From Comamonadaceae bacterium UBA2121 (GTDB lineage: Bacteria; Pseudomonadota; Gammaproteobacteria; Burkholderiales; Burkholderiaceae_C): 64,000 nt of DNA. The stretch's first letter is position 1. Each line of letters opens with the position of its first letter. The DNA is taken from NCBI GenBank assembly GCA_002331385.1, contig DCYB01000013.1, positions 310,001 through 374,000 on the forward strand, in the 5' to 3' direction. Below the pieces are notes generated by a model that had not been told where the DNA came from, searched no databases, and was given only the letters and a program-made list of their open reading frames with translations. The position numbers were made by a program, and so were the translations under genes. This document shows, one piece after another, positions 39,748-47,601 of this stretch.

Positions 39748-41586
39748 ATGACAACGACTCCAATGAATGCTTCCACCAGATTCCTGCGCATTACCGCTCG
39801 CCTCATGCTGCCGGACGCGCAGCAGGACGATGTGGAGTACATCTTCGATGAGCGAGGCGGCTTGATCGGCCATGACGCCGAGTGCGAGCTGGCGCTGTTG
39901 CATGCACAGGGGGGCATATCCCGGGTTCATGGGCAGATCCGCTGGGAGAACGACGCATTCCAGCTCATCAACCTGAGTCGTAACCAGCCGATTGCTCTCG
40001 AAACCCATCATCTCCCACCCGGCGCCAAATCGGCCATTCGTCACGATCAGCAATGCGCCCTGGGCAACTATTTGCTCATCGTGGAGCTGTCGCATCCTGC
40101 CGATGTGCCTGCAGCACCCGTAGCCCCCGCTCCGGTCATCGAAGCCGTGTGCGTCTTGAACGACATCGAAGAAACTCAAGAAGTCGAGGAGGCACCGCCG
40201 CAAGCGGCCGGCAATGTCGACGCGCCCTCGCAGGTACAAGAAGCGTCCCTTACGGAAACGCCTGAAACGCCAGTGGAGACTGGGGTGGATCGCCTCCCAC
40301 CTGTCCCCATTGAGGAGCCCGCCTCCAGCCATACGCTCCCCGAAGAGCCATTGATACCAGAAGGCGTTTTTGACGATTTGTTGGGCCCGACAACACCCCA
40401 GGCAACCGTTTCCATTGCTTCCGGTGCACAACATACCGAAAGCGCCGCGCTACTGGACAGTGGACCGTTTGCCGACTTGCTCAAAGACCAGCCACGCGTG
40501 ACCATGGCCGATGCACCAGCGGCCAACCAATCAGCTTTTCCCACACAAGAACTCATCCCGGAGGATTTCAACCCGTTGGCCTTTGGAGGCGTCTCGGTAC
40601 GCAACACGGACGACCCGCTCAAGGAAATCCAGGCGCTGGCAAACGAAAAAGAAGTTTGGCCCGAGCGCAGCGTCGACGCCATCTTTCAGCCGGGAGACGC
40701 GCCCATCTCCAACCTGACCCGTGACGTATTGGATACGGCCGCCCATTCCGGCCTGACCGATACGCACGCCAGATTGGACCCATTACAGCTTTTCTCGGAC
40801 AGCTCCGAGACGTCACCTATAGGCGAAATCGCGGACATGGACCCCTCAGTCGCCTCCGGGACAACCATGGGCGATCACCGCAGTGAACTGGGCTCGTATT
40901 TTCGTGCGCCGCGCGCATTGTCCGAGGCACCACCATCGACCCCTACAGTGACGAAGGAACTGGAGCAGGAACTGGAGCAGGAAAGAGAAGAGAAATCATT
41001 GCCATCGCCCGCGCAGCCAGTCATTCCATCGATGGAACCGGCACTTCCCGAAGCAACTCGCGCACAAACCAGCGAAGCCGCCACGACGACGTCGCCTGCC
41101 GAAAACACCTTGCTGGACGCATTCCGTAGCGGTGCTCAACTTACTGACGAACATGCGCCTTTCGAACTGACCCCGAAAATCCTGCATGCGCTGGGTGAAA
41201 TGCTCCGCGAAACGGTGCAAGGCTGCATCGATCTGACCCAAAGTCGCCCCGCCAATGCAACTGGCAAATTACCTCCAGGCCAAGGCACCGATGCCGCGCA
41301 TGTGCTGTCACAGCTTCTGGCCAGCGTCGTGGACGACAGCATCACCGGAACGGAAGCGATTCAGAACGCATTCCATGACATGCGTGTCAGCACGCAAGCC
41401 CAACACACCACCGCCCATTCCCGACGCGCCGCGCTGCTTGAAGAGCTGGCTCCGAGCGCCATTCTGGAACACGCCGGAGTGCAACTCGGAACCTCCCCGT
41501 TCGCATCCCCGCACAGAGCGCGCATTCTTTGGTCAATTTATTGCGATCGCCACGCAGCGCTCTGCCACCAGCTTCGATCCAATTGA
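39748..41586 (+). CDS. tagH: Type VI FHA domain protein (Fha/TagH)
   Basis: A protein of about 612 residues. The N-terminal FHA domain (about 10-110) includes FDERGGLIGHDAECELAL and GGISRVHGQIRWE, the phosphothreonine-binding loops. A long acidic, Pro/Ser/Thr-rich linker follows, then a conserved C-terminal type VI FHA region (about 470-610, FELTPKILHALGEMLRETVQGC onward). FHA proteins here read phosphorylation signals and recruit TssL/TssM partners; no PpkA kinase or PppA phosphatase is in the window. The start is uncertain: a TTG at 39706 overlapping the tssA stop, or the ATG at 39748. I prefer the ATG because the conserved region begins after it. Confidence 0.88.
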   Translation: MTTTPMNASTRFLRITARLMLPDAQQDDVEYIFDERGGLIGHDAECELALLHAQGGISRVHGQIRWENDAFQLINLSRNQPIALETHHLPPGAKSAIRHDQQCALGNYLLIVELSHPADVPAAPVAPAPVIEAVCVLNDIEETQEVEEAPPQAAGNVDAPSQVQEASLTETPETPVETGVDRLPPVPIEEPASSHTLPEEPLIPEGVFDDLLGPTTPQATVSIASGAQHTESAALLDSGPFADLLKDQPRVTMADAPAANQSAFPTQELIPEDFNPLAFGGVSVRNTDDPLKEIQALANEKEVWPERSVDAIFQPGDAPISNLTRDVLDTAAHSGLTDTHARLDPLQLFSDSSETSPIGEIADMDPSVASGTTMGDHRSELGSYFRAPRALSEAPPSTPTVTKELEQELEQEREEKSLPSPAQPVIPSMEPALPEATRAQTSEAATTTSPAENTLLDAFRSGAQLTDEHAPFELTPKILHALGEMLRETVQGCIDLTQSRPANATGKLPPGQGTDAAHVLSQLLASVVDDSITGTEAIQNAFHDMRVSTQAQHTTAHSRRAALLEELAPSAILEHAGVQLGTSPFASPHRARILWSIYCDRHAALCHQLRSN

Positions 41587-42129
41587 CCATCCGCACCATG
41601 GTCCCCCTCGAAATAGCACACCCGGTCAGGCCAACATTTTCGAAAGATTTTTCCAGGCGATGAGGTTTTGATATTCTGGCGCGAGGGGAAAAGCAGTAAC
41701 CGCATATTCCACGCATGGGCCTGTTATCACAGTCAATGAAATTCCAGCCGCGTCTGGCCGCGTCTGCGGTGAACTGTGCAGGCATCTCATTTTGACCTAT
41801 CCATCCAGCTTGCATGACAAGGAATACACAATCGCCGAACAATGCCGCCCGCGCGATCAGAACGCATTTTTGCAGAATTCTTAAAATGCGATCGAAAATA
41901 TATAGTCAAATAATATCAATTCCAAGACAGCGTGCGCATTTCGCAATCGAGCCACCTTTCGTGGAGCATTCATTCCTCTGAACCATAAGAATTCAATATT
42001 CAATATATATCCCCAATATCAAAAATCTTACCCATCAGCGAGGAATATTCCCCCCACTGATTTATCAACATCCTGTTGACGACCCTCTCCCCACCCAAGT
42101 TACATTGCAACATCGAACAGGAGAAAATC
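41587..42129. other. AT-rich region after the type VI locus, no gene seen
   Basis: About 540 bases without a supported gene. An inverted repeat CGCATTTT/AAAATGCG lies at 41863-41890 with a 12-base loop; it is not followed by a clear T-run. TTGACG at 42076-42081 and TTACAT at 42100-42105 (18-base spacer) could be a promoter for the small gene at 42130. Confidence 0.5.
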
Positions 42130-42345
42130 ATGATGATTGCATTGCTTCAAAGAATAGCGGCTCATGACGGAGATAAGGTGTGTCTGGCAGATTCGGAAGT
42201 TTATGCGTTCAGAAAATTGCATGCAGCCGGATTTATTATTGCGGACTTTTTGGCGCATCGACAACACAATGAATCCATGGTGTACCGCATTACCGAATAT
42301 GGACGTATCGCACTGATGCTTAGCACCAAAGAATTCAAGGGATGA
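42130..42345 (+). CDS. Small protein, paralogue of the 43000 gene, possible minimal winged helix
   Basis: A 71-residue soluble protein starting MMIALLQRIAAHDGDK, with an AGGAG ribosome site at 42119-42123. About 26 of the first 64 residues are identical to the gene product at 43000-43212, including LLQRI, the L-H-x-x-G-F-I-I-A segment and V-Y-x-x-T-E-x-G-x-x-A-L. The order helix, KLHAAGFIIADF, hairpin, MVYRITEYGRIAL resembles the second half of a winged-helix DNA-binding domain. That is inference from pattern, not a family match. It lies in AT-rich DNA between the type VI locus and dusA. Confidence 0.75.
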   Translation: MMIALLQRIAAHDGDKVCLADSEVYAFRKLHAAGFIIADFLAHRQHNESMVYRITEYGRIALMLSTKEFKG

Positions 42346-42449
42346 TTCACATCCCCAAAGTTGAAAAAAAACCATCCCCTAAAATCGAAAACATACGAAA
42401 TTTTTTTCCGTTTCAAGGCAAGGCAGCCACTGCTATCCCCGGAGGCTCC

Positions 42450-42515
42450 ATGACAGCACAGTATTTATTTCTCAAGCGCATCAAGGCTGGACGCGCAATT
42501 CGACCGGCTTGGTGA
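42450..42515 (+). CDS. Possible 21-residue micropeptide
   Basis: A short frame beginning MTAQYLFLKRIKAG and ending in a tryptophan, preceded by the strong ribosome site GGAGG five bases upstream. It is basic and has no recognisable relation to other genes here. Only the ribosome site and a clean start and stop support it, so it is speculative. Confidence 0.25.
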   Translation: MTAQYLFLKRIKAGRAIRPAW

Positions 42516-42787
42516 TCTCTCTCGAATTCCCGAACTTGGCTTCGTCAAGCGAACCATCAAGGCAAATCAGCCTTGCTAAAAAGACATCACCCGAGAAGTC
42601 GATACAACTTCGGCAGCAGGGATGCTTCAGGCGCTTCGTTGGCTGATCGCCATAGGAGCAATCAGCAGGTAGAAAGTCTCTTGGACCCAATCAACCTGAA
42701 TGATGCCACCTGCTTACCTTAGTCCCATTCCATCATTCACCAAGCACAGGTGATCGAAAAAAGCAAACTCACATTGAAAAATTAAAT

Positions 42788-42818
42788 TGTCAACGAATCG
42801 TTAACCGATTCGTATAAA
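42788..42818 (+). promoter_or_regulatory. Promoter with an inverted repeat in its spacer
   Basis: TTGTCA (42788-42793) and TATAAA (42813-42818) are separated by 19 bases. The spacer holds ACGAATCG-TTAAC-CGATTCGT (42793-42813), with perfect eight-base arms that touch both boxes. A repressor bound there would block RNA polymerase. It points to the small gene at 43000, about 180 bases downstream. Confidence 0.5.
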
Positions 42819-42999
42819 ATGCGTCCGAGGTGGTCCAACGACTACCTGCGGCGCAATAGGAGATAGGAATTACGCTTGGTGCAAATATAGTATTAATGCA
42901 ATCTTGATCACTGACAGATTACGCCCCGCGGGCTGCTCAACAAAAATTAACCCATTCTACGGACTCATATGATACGCATCCATCCCCCAGGAGTCGATC

Positions 43000-43212
43000 A
43001 TGCCACTTCATCTACTTCAACGAATATCCGAGAACAACGGAAGTGATATACCGCTATCCGACTCCGATATAGAGAAATTGAAAGTTCTCCACTCCGTAGG
43101 TTTTGTCATAGCGGAATTCAAGGACAGCCCCACCTGCTCTGGCTCCATTGTTTATAAAGTCACCGAATTCGGAAAACTGGCATTGAGTTTAAAATTCAAC
43201 GACACGGATTAG
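43000..43212 (+). CDS. Small protein, paralogue of the 42130 gene, possible minimal winged helix
   Basis: A 70-residue protein starting MPLHLLQRISENNGSD, with an AGGAG ribosome site ten bases upstream. It shares LLQRI, LHSVGFVIAEF and IVYKVTEFGKLAL with the gene at 42130, and changes elsewhere are mostly conservative. The shared VY-x-x-TE-x-G-x-x-AL ending resembles the wing and last helix of small winged-helix proteins. A promoter-like element with an internal inverted repeat lies upstream, which would suit autoregulation. Function unknown; DNA binding is inference. Confidence 0.78.
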   Translation: MPLHLLQRISENNGSDIPLSDSDIEKLKVLHSVGFVIAEFKDSPTCSGSIVYKVTEFGKLALSLKFNDTD

Positions 43213-43732
43213 GATTTCCACTTTTCACCAAAGGAGATGCCAGGCAGATGCGAGAAGCGCATGTTCAGCAATCCCTGCCGCACACGATTCGTGCCTCCAG
43301 ATTACCGGCCATATCTCGCCGCGAAGTCATCCTGATGCTGCGCCACACGCTGATTTGAACGCTGCGGCGAAAAAGGGTGGGAACTGTTCGGTCATTGAAT
43401 CACTCCAGCCTCAAATCAATCCCCAATCTCTGTTGAATACCGATATTCTTGGTCGATAATCGATTCCATCGCCGCGAAACGGATCTCCCGCGGGCTCACT
43501 CCGCCTCTTCAAAAAACACTGCGCAAGCACCAGCATGCCTCTGGGTGCACAATACGGTCCACGCCTATCCCGAAACTGCGTCGCTTGCACTGTGCTCTTG
43601 CTTGCCCGCATGACCGCGACCATCGGGAACGACACAATCTTCAGGTAGTGCCCCGCGGACACGACCGTCTCACAAGAAAAAACCAGCATCTTTGGGCTTT
43701 GAGGGGCGCCTGCCCGGCTATCCAACCGCTGT
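43213..43732. other. Non-coding region upstream of dusA
   Basis: About 520 bases. A minus-strand frame of 109 codons (43411-43740) lacks a ribosome site and any recognisable motif and overlaps the dusA start, so it is not called. No tRNA, terminator with a clear T-run, or promoter was recognised. Confidence 0.4.
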
Positions 43733-44773
43733 ATGAACACTGAATTCCGAGAACACCATCAACCAGATCCATCCCTTTGGCGCATGTCCGTTGCGCCGAT
43801 GATGGATTGGACAGATCGCCACTGCCGTTACTTTCACCGGCTGCTGACCCAGCACGCCCTGCTCTATACCGAGATGGTGACCACAGGTGCGCTGCTGCAT
43901 GGAGATGTGGAACGCCATTTGCGTTTTGATGCGGCTGAGCATCCTGTGGCATTGCAACTGGGCGGGAGCGAGCCAGCGGATCTGGCGCACAGTGCGCGGC
44001 TGGGGGAGCAATGGGGTTATGACGAGATCAATCTGAACTGCGGCTGCCCGAGCGAGCGTGTGCAGCGCGGCGCGTTTGGCGCTTGCCTGATGAATGAACC
44101 GCAATTGGTCGCGGACTGCGTCAAGGCGATGGTCGACGTGGTGGATGTGCCGGTGACGGTCAAGCACCGCATTGGCATTGACAAGATCGAGAACTATGCC
44201 TTTATGCGGGATTTTGTCGGTACGGTGGCGAACGCAGGCTGCTCGGTGTTCATCGTGCATGCGCGCAATGCGTGGCTCAAAGGACTGTCGCCCAAGGAAA
44301 ACCGCGAGATTCCGCCGCTGCGCTATGACGTGGTGGGACAGTTGAAGCAGGAATTTGCGCACCTCACCATCGCGATCAACGGTGGTTTTGCGACGGATGA
44401 CGCAGTGCTTGCGCAGTTGGATCACGTCGATGGCGTGATGGTGGGACGTGAGGCCTATCACAACCCCTGGTGGCTCGCGCGCTGGGATTCCGCGTTTTAT
44501 GGCGCGCCTGATCGTGCATTGACACGCGAAGGTGTGGAAGAAGCGATGGTGGAATATATGGAGCGCGAGGCGGCCCAGCATGGTACGCACTGGTATTCGG
44601 TTGCGCGCCACATGCTCGGCTTGCGCAATGGTCTGCCCGGGGCGCGACGCTGGCGTCAGGTATGGAGTGACCACCGCCTCAAGCATCTGCCAGCGCGGGA
44701 TGTCATGCAACTGGCGCGCACCAAACCGTCCAGAGTGGTGGAAACGGATGTGGTCGACGCCGTCCAGGTTTGA
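43733..44773 (+). CDS. dusA: tRNA-dihydrouridine(20/20a) synthase DusA
   Basis: A 346-residue FMN-dependent enzyme that reduces uridine to dihydrouridine in the tRNA D-loop. The TIM barrel starts with SVAPMMDWTDRHCRYFHRLL, followed by YTEMVTTGALLHGD and LNCGCPSERVQRGAFGACLM. Cys105 in GCPSE is the expected proton donor. VKHRIGID, FIVHARNAWLKGLSPKENR and VMVGREAYHNPW match DusA rather than DusB or DusC. It is a single gene following the AT-rich region, with normal length. Confidence 0.94.
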   Translation: MNTEFREHHQPDPSLWRMSVAPMMDWTDRHCRYFHRLLTQHALLYTEMVTTGALLHGDVERHLRFDAAEHPVALQLGGSEPADLAHSARLGEQWGYDEINLNCGCPSERVQRGAFGACLMNEPQLVADCVKAMVDVVDVPVTVKHRIGIDKIENYAFMRDFVGTVANAGCSVFIVHARNAWLKGLSPKENREIPPLRYDVVGQLKQEFAHLTIAINGGFATDDAVLAQLDHVDGVMVGREAYHNPWWLARWDSAFYGAPDRALTREGVEEAMVEYMEREAAQHGTHWYSVARHMLGLRNGLPGARRWRQVWSDHRLKHLPARDVMQLARTKPSRVVETDVVDAVQV

Positions 44774-44913
44774 CACTCCACAAAAACGGGTGGGATGCGT
44801 GTTTCTCCTACGTCTGTCTGCCGCCTGACGACTCCTGCATGGTCTAGCATTCCACCTTGGTGCGACTGCGCTGCATGACGCGCGCGGGTGCCAATTCCGG
44901 AATTGAATTGCGC

Positions 44914-46011
44914 ATGACTGTGAACTTGGCCCATGACAGTGACCTGACGGCCGAAGAGGCGGAATTCCGCGCGTACTACGCGCGTGAACTGCCGGTGCTG
45001 GAGCATGCCTGCGCCTTTTATATGGCGCTGCTGCAGTCGGTGCTCTCCAAAGCGGGCACGCTGGAGATTTCCAAGATTGAAGGCCGCGTGAAAGAGCGCG
45101 ACGAGTGTCTGCGCAAATTTTCGCGCAAGTACCGCTCGACGCTCGAAGAAGCGGACCTCAGCTACCTCATCCAGGACTACATCACCGACCTCATCGGTCT
45201 GCGCGTGGTTTGCCTGTACGAGGACGAACTGGAACAGGTCGCCGGCATGGTGCGCTCGCATTTTGACGTGATTGACGTGACCGACAAGGTGAGCGCGGTG
45301 GAAAGCACCGAAGCGTCATTTGGCTACAAAGGACTGCACCTCGACCTGCGTCTGAACGCAGAACAGGCCTGCCTGCCCGAAAACAAGGCCTACGCGCACA
45401 TTCCTTTCGAATTGCAGGTGCGCACGATCATCCAGGATTCCTGGAGCGTGCTGGACCACAAGATCAAGTACAAAAAGTCCATTCCCGCCGAGCTGAAGCG
45501 GCGCATCAACGTGTTGTCGGCGCTGTTCGAGCTGGCTGACCGCGAGTTCCGTCAGATTCGGGACGCCACTGCGGCCGAGTTGTTGCATGCCGCCGAGGAA
45601 TTGGACGACGAAGCCGGGCATGACAGCGCACACTTGGAGCACTCCACGGCCAAGTCGCCCGCAAGCGAATTGAACGCGTTCACCTTCCTGAAGATCGCCA
45701 ATCACTTCTTCAAGGAGTTCGAGTTCGAGCCCCACAAGGTGGATATGTTCGTGGACGATGTGCGCGCCTGGTCGCCCGGAATCACGCGCGCGCGCTTCAA
45801 TGAACTGATGCGAGAGAACATTGGCTCCGTCAAGCGCTATAAGCAGCATTTCGACGAACAGAATCCGGGAAGTAGTTTCAATCCGTACACGGTGATGCGG
45901 CACTGCCTCTATTTGGGAGACAAGACCACGTTCCGGCGCGCGTTGCGCAACAGTTCGCGCGAGGCGTTCGAATCGTGGCTCCTAACCAACACCCCAGTCC
46001 AGAATCTGTAG
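44914..46011 (+). CDS. RelA/SpoT-domain (alarmone synthetase-like) protein
   Basis: A protein of about 365 residues. The N-terminal part carries a RelA/SpoT nucleotidyltransferase domain (about 35-190): RVKERDECLRKFSRKY, DLIGLRVVCLYEDELEQV, FGYKGLHLDLRL, and FELQVRTIIQDSWSVLDHKIKYK, closest to small alarmone synthetases of the RelQ kind. No HD hydrolase, TGS or ACT domain is visible. The remaining 150 residues are a C-terminal extension of unknown role. The usual Ser-Ile after R-x-K is Glu-Cys, so activity is not certain. Starts at 44857 (GTG) or 44875 are also possible. Confidence 0.8.
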   Translation: MTVNLAHDSDLTAEEAEFRAYYARELPVLEHACAFYMALLQSVLSKAGTLEISKIEGRVKERDECLRKFSRKYRSTLEEADLSYLIQDYITDLIGLRVVCLYEDELEQVAGMVRSHFDVIDVTDKVSAVESTEASFGYKGLHLDLRLNAEQACLPENKAYAHIPFELQVRTIIQDSWSVLDHKIKYKKSIPAELKRRINVLSALFELADREFRQIRDATAAELLHAAEELDDEAGHDSAHLEHSTAKSPASELNAFTFLKIANHFFKEFEFEPHKVDMFVDDVRAWSPGITRARFNELMRENIGSVKRYKQHFDEQNPGSSFNPYTVMRHCLYLGDKTTFRRALRNSSREAFESWLLTNTPVQNL

Positions 46012-46041
46012 GATCGACATTTATTCTTCTAATTAACACCC

Positions 46042-46067
46042 TCTGACAATAGTTTGCAATTGTCAGA
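46042..46067. promoter_or_regulatory. Inverted repeat upstream of phaZ
   Basis: TCTGACAAT, eight bases, ATTGTCAGA: perfect nine-base arms, 128 bases before the phaZ start. There is no T-run after it, so an operator is likelier than a terminator of the upstream gene. Confidence 0.4.
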
Positions 46068-46131
46068 CGGGGCGCGACACAAATCTCCCTCTGAAACTCG
46101 TTTCACTAATGCTGGTAGGTGATTTCACTGT

Positions 46132-46171
46132 CTGACGATGGTCAAAAAGCCCTGCTATATTGTGCAGTGCA
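46132..46171 (+). promoter_or_regulatory. phaZ promoter candidate with TGCA-rich site
   Basis: CTGACG (46132-46137), an 18-base spacer and TATATT (46156-46161) with an upstream TG form an extended -10 promoter. TGCAGTGCA (46163-46171) overlaps the expected start of transcription. It resembles TGC-rich sites bound by the PHB-responsive repressor PhaR; this is inference. Confidence 0.45.
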
Positions 46172-46194
46172 ACATAACTGAGGCAATCCAACAG

Positions 46195-47505
46195 ATGCTC
46201 TATACCCTCTACGAAGCGCAGCGTTCCCTGATGGAACCTTTTGCGGAATTGGCACTGGTTGCTTCCAAAGTACTTGGCAATTCCCAGACCCCTTTCGGCC
46301 AGACCTCGCTGGCCCAGCGCATGGCCGCCGGTTACGACCTGATGTTCCGGCTGGGCAAAGATTATGAAAAGCCGCAGTTCGGCATCACCACGGTGGAAGT
46401 GGATGGTGTGGAAGTGGCCATTCACGAGCGCATCGAGATCGACAAGCCCTTCTGCGAACTGCGCCGCTTCAAGCGTTTTTCGGATGATCCCCCGACCCTC
46501 GCGACTCTGAAGGAGCAGCCGGTGGTCCTGATCGTAGCGCCCCTCTCCGGGCACTACGCCACGCTGCTGCGCGACACGGTCAAGACCATGTTGAGCGGTC
46601 ACAAGGTCTACATCACTGACTGGAAGAACGCGCGCCTCGTGCCCGCGCAGGCCGGTGAATTCCACCTCGATGACTACATCAACTACGTGCAGGAGTTCGT
46701 GCGCTATCTGCAGGGCAAGTACGGCAACTGCCACGTGATGAGCGTTTGCCAGCCCACCGTGCCTGTGCTCGCCGCCATTTCGCTGATGGCGTCACGCGGC
46801 GAAACGACGCCTCTGTCCATGACCATGATGGGCGGCCCGATCGATGCGCGCCGCTCGCCCACGGCGGTGAACAATCTGGCGACCCAGCACAGCATTGAAT
46901 GGTTCGAGAACAACGTCATCTACCGCGTTCCCGAGAAATTCCCCGGCGCGGGCCGACTCGTGTATCCCGGCTTCATGCAGCACAGCGGCTTTGTGGCCAT
47001 GAATCCCGACCGCCACGCCAAGAGCCACTACGACTACTTCAAGGACTTGGTACGCGGCGACGACGCCAGCGCCGAAGCCCACCGCAAGTTCTATGACGAG
47101 TACAACGCCGTGCTCGACATGGATGCGCATTACTACCTGGAAACCATTGCCACCGTGTTCCAGAAGTTCAGCTTGGTGGAAGGCACCTGGGACGTGCGTT
47201 CGCCCGAAGGAGAAGTCGAGCGCGTGCGCCCGCAGGACATCAAGACAACCGCCCTGTTCACCGTGGAAGGCGAGCTGGACGACATTTCCGGCTCTGGCCA
47301 GACCGAGGCGGCGCAAGACATCTGCACGGGCATCCCCAAGGCCGACCGCATGCACTATGAGGTAACAGGCGCGGGTCACTACGGCATCTTCAGTGGCCGC
47401 CGCTGGCGCGAACTGGTGTACCCACGGGTGCGTGACTTCATCCTGGCCCACCAGCCAAAGACCGCCAAGGCAATTGCGCCCGAGGAGAAGCGTCAGGCGG
47501 CATGA
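46195..47505 (+). CDS. phaZ: Intracellular polyhydroxyalkanoate depolymerase
   Basis: A 436-residue alpha/beta-hydrolase that degrades native PHA granules to 3-hydroxyacyl units. MLYTLYEAQRSLMEPF at the start and VMSVCQPTVPVL in the middle place it with PhaZ1-type enzymes, where Cys185 replaces the usual serine nucleophile. GELDDISGSGQTEAA and GAGHYGIFSGRRW hold the expected acid and histidine of the triad. No signal peptide is present, as expected for an intracellular enzyme. The start at 46195 agrees with the family; an in-frame ATG at 46138 lies upstream of the likely promoter. phaC, phaA and phaB lie about 12 kb downstream. Confidence 0.93.
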   Translation: MLYTLYEAQRSLMEPFAELALVASKVLGNSQTPFGQTSLAQRMAAGYDLMFRLGKDYEKPQFGITTVEVDGVEVAIHERIEIDKPFCELRRFKRFSDDPPTLATLKEQPVVLIVAPLSGHYATLLRDTVKTMLSGHKVYITDWKNARLVPAQAGEFHLDDYINYVQEFVRYLQGKYGNCHVMSVCQPTVPVLAAISLMASRGETTPLSMTMMGGPIDARRSPTAVNNLATQHSIEWFENNVIYRVPEKFPGAGRLVYPGFMQHSGFVAMNPDRHAKSHYDYFKDLVRGDDASAEAHRKFYDEYNAVLDMDAHYYLETIATVFQKFSLVEGTWDVRSPEGEVERVRPQDIKTTALFTVEGELDDISGSGQTEAAQDICTGIPKADRMHYEVTGAGHYGIFSGRRWRELVYPRVRDFILAHQPKTAKAIAPEEKRQAA

Positions 47506-47601
47506 ATACAGGCCAGTCTCTGGTAGCGGCATGACGTACAGCGCTGTCGTTGAAAGTCCCGCCACCAGAACCCGGTGCTGCTCCCGTCGTACCATTGGGG
47601 C

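Larger units (their letters stand above)
42346..42999. other. Gap between the two paralogous small genes
   Basis: About 650 AT-rich bases. It contains a possible 21-codon frame (42450-42515) and a promoter-like element with an inverted repeat (42788-42818) upstream of the second paralogue. The minus-strand frame 42481-42690 has no supporting features. Nothing else was identified. Confidence 0.5.

Noticed and set aside
41863..41890. Inverted repeat CGCATTTT/AAAATGCG as a terminator of the type VI tail operon
   Set aside because: AT-rich stem and no T-run after it; noted only as an inverted repeat.
42481..42690. A 69-codon minus-strand frame with a CCRSC cluster
   Set aside because: No ribosome site or conserved pattern; the cysteines alone are not enough.
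43411..43740. A 109-codon minus-strand frame upstream of dusA
   Set aside because: No ribosome site, no motif, and it overlaps the dusA start. It might be a gene remnant but cannot be supported.
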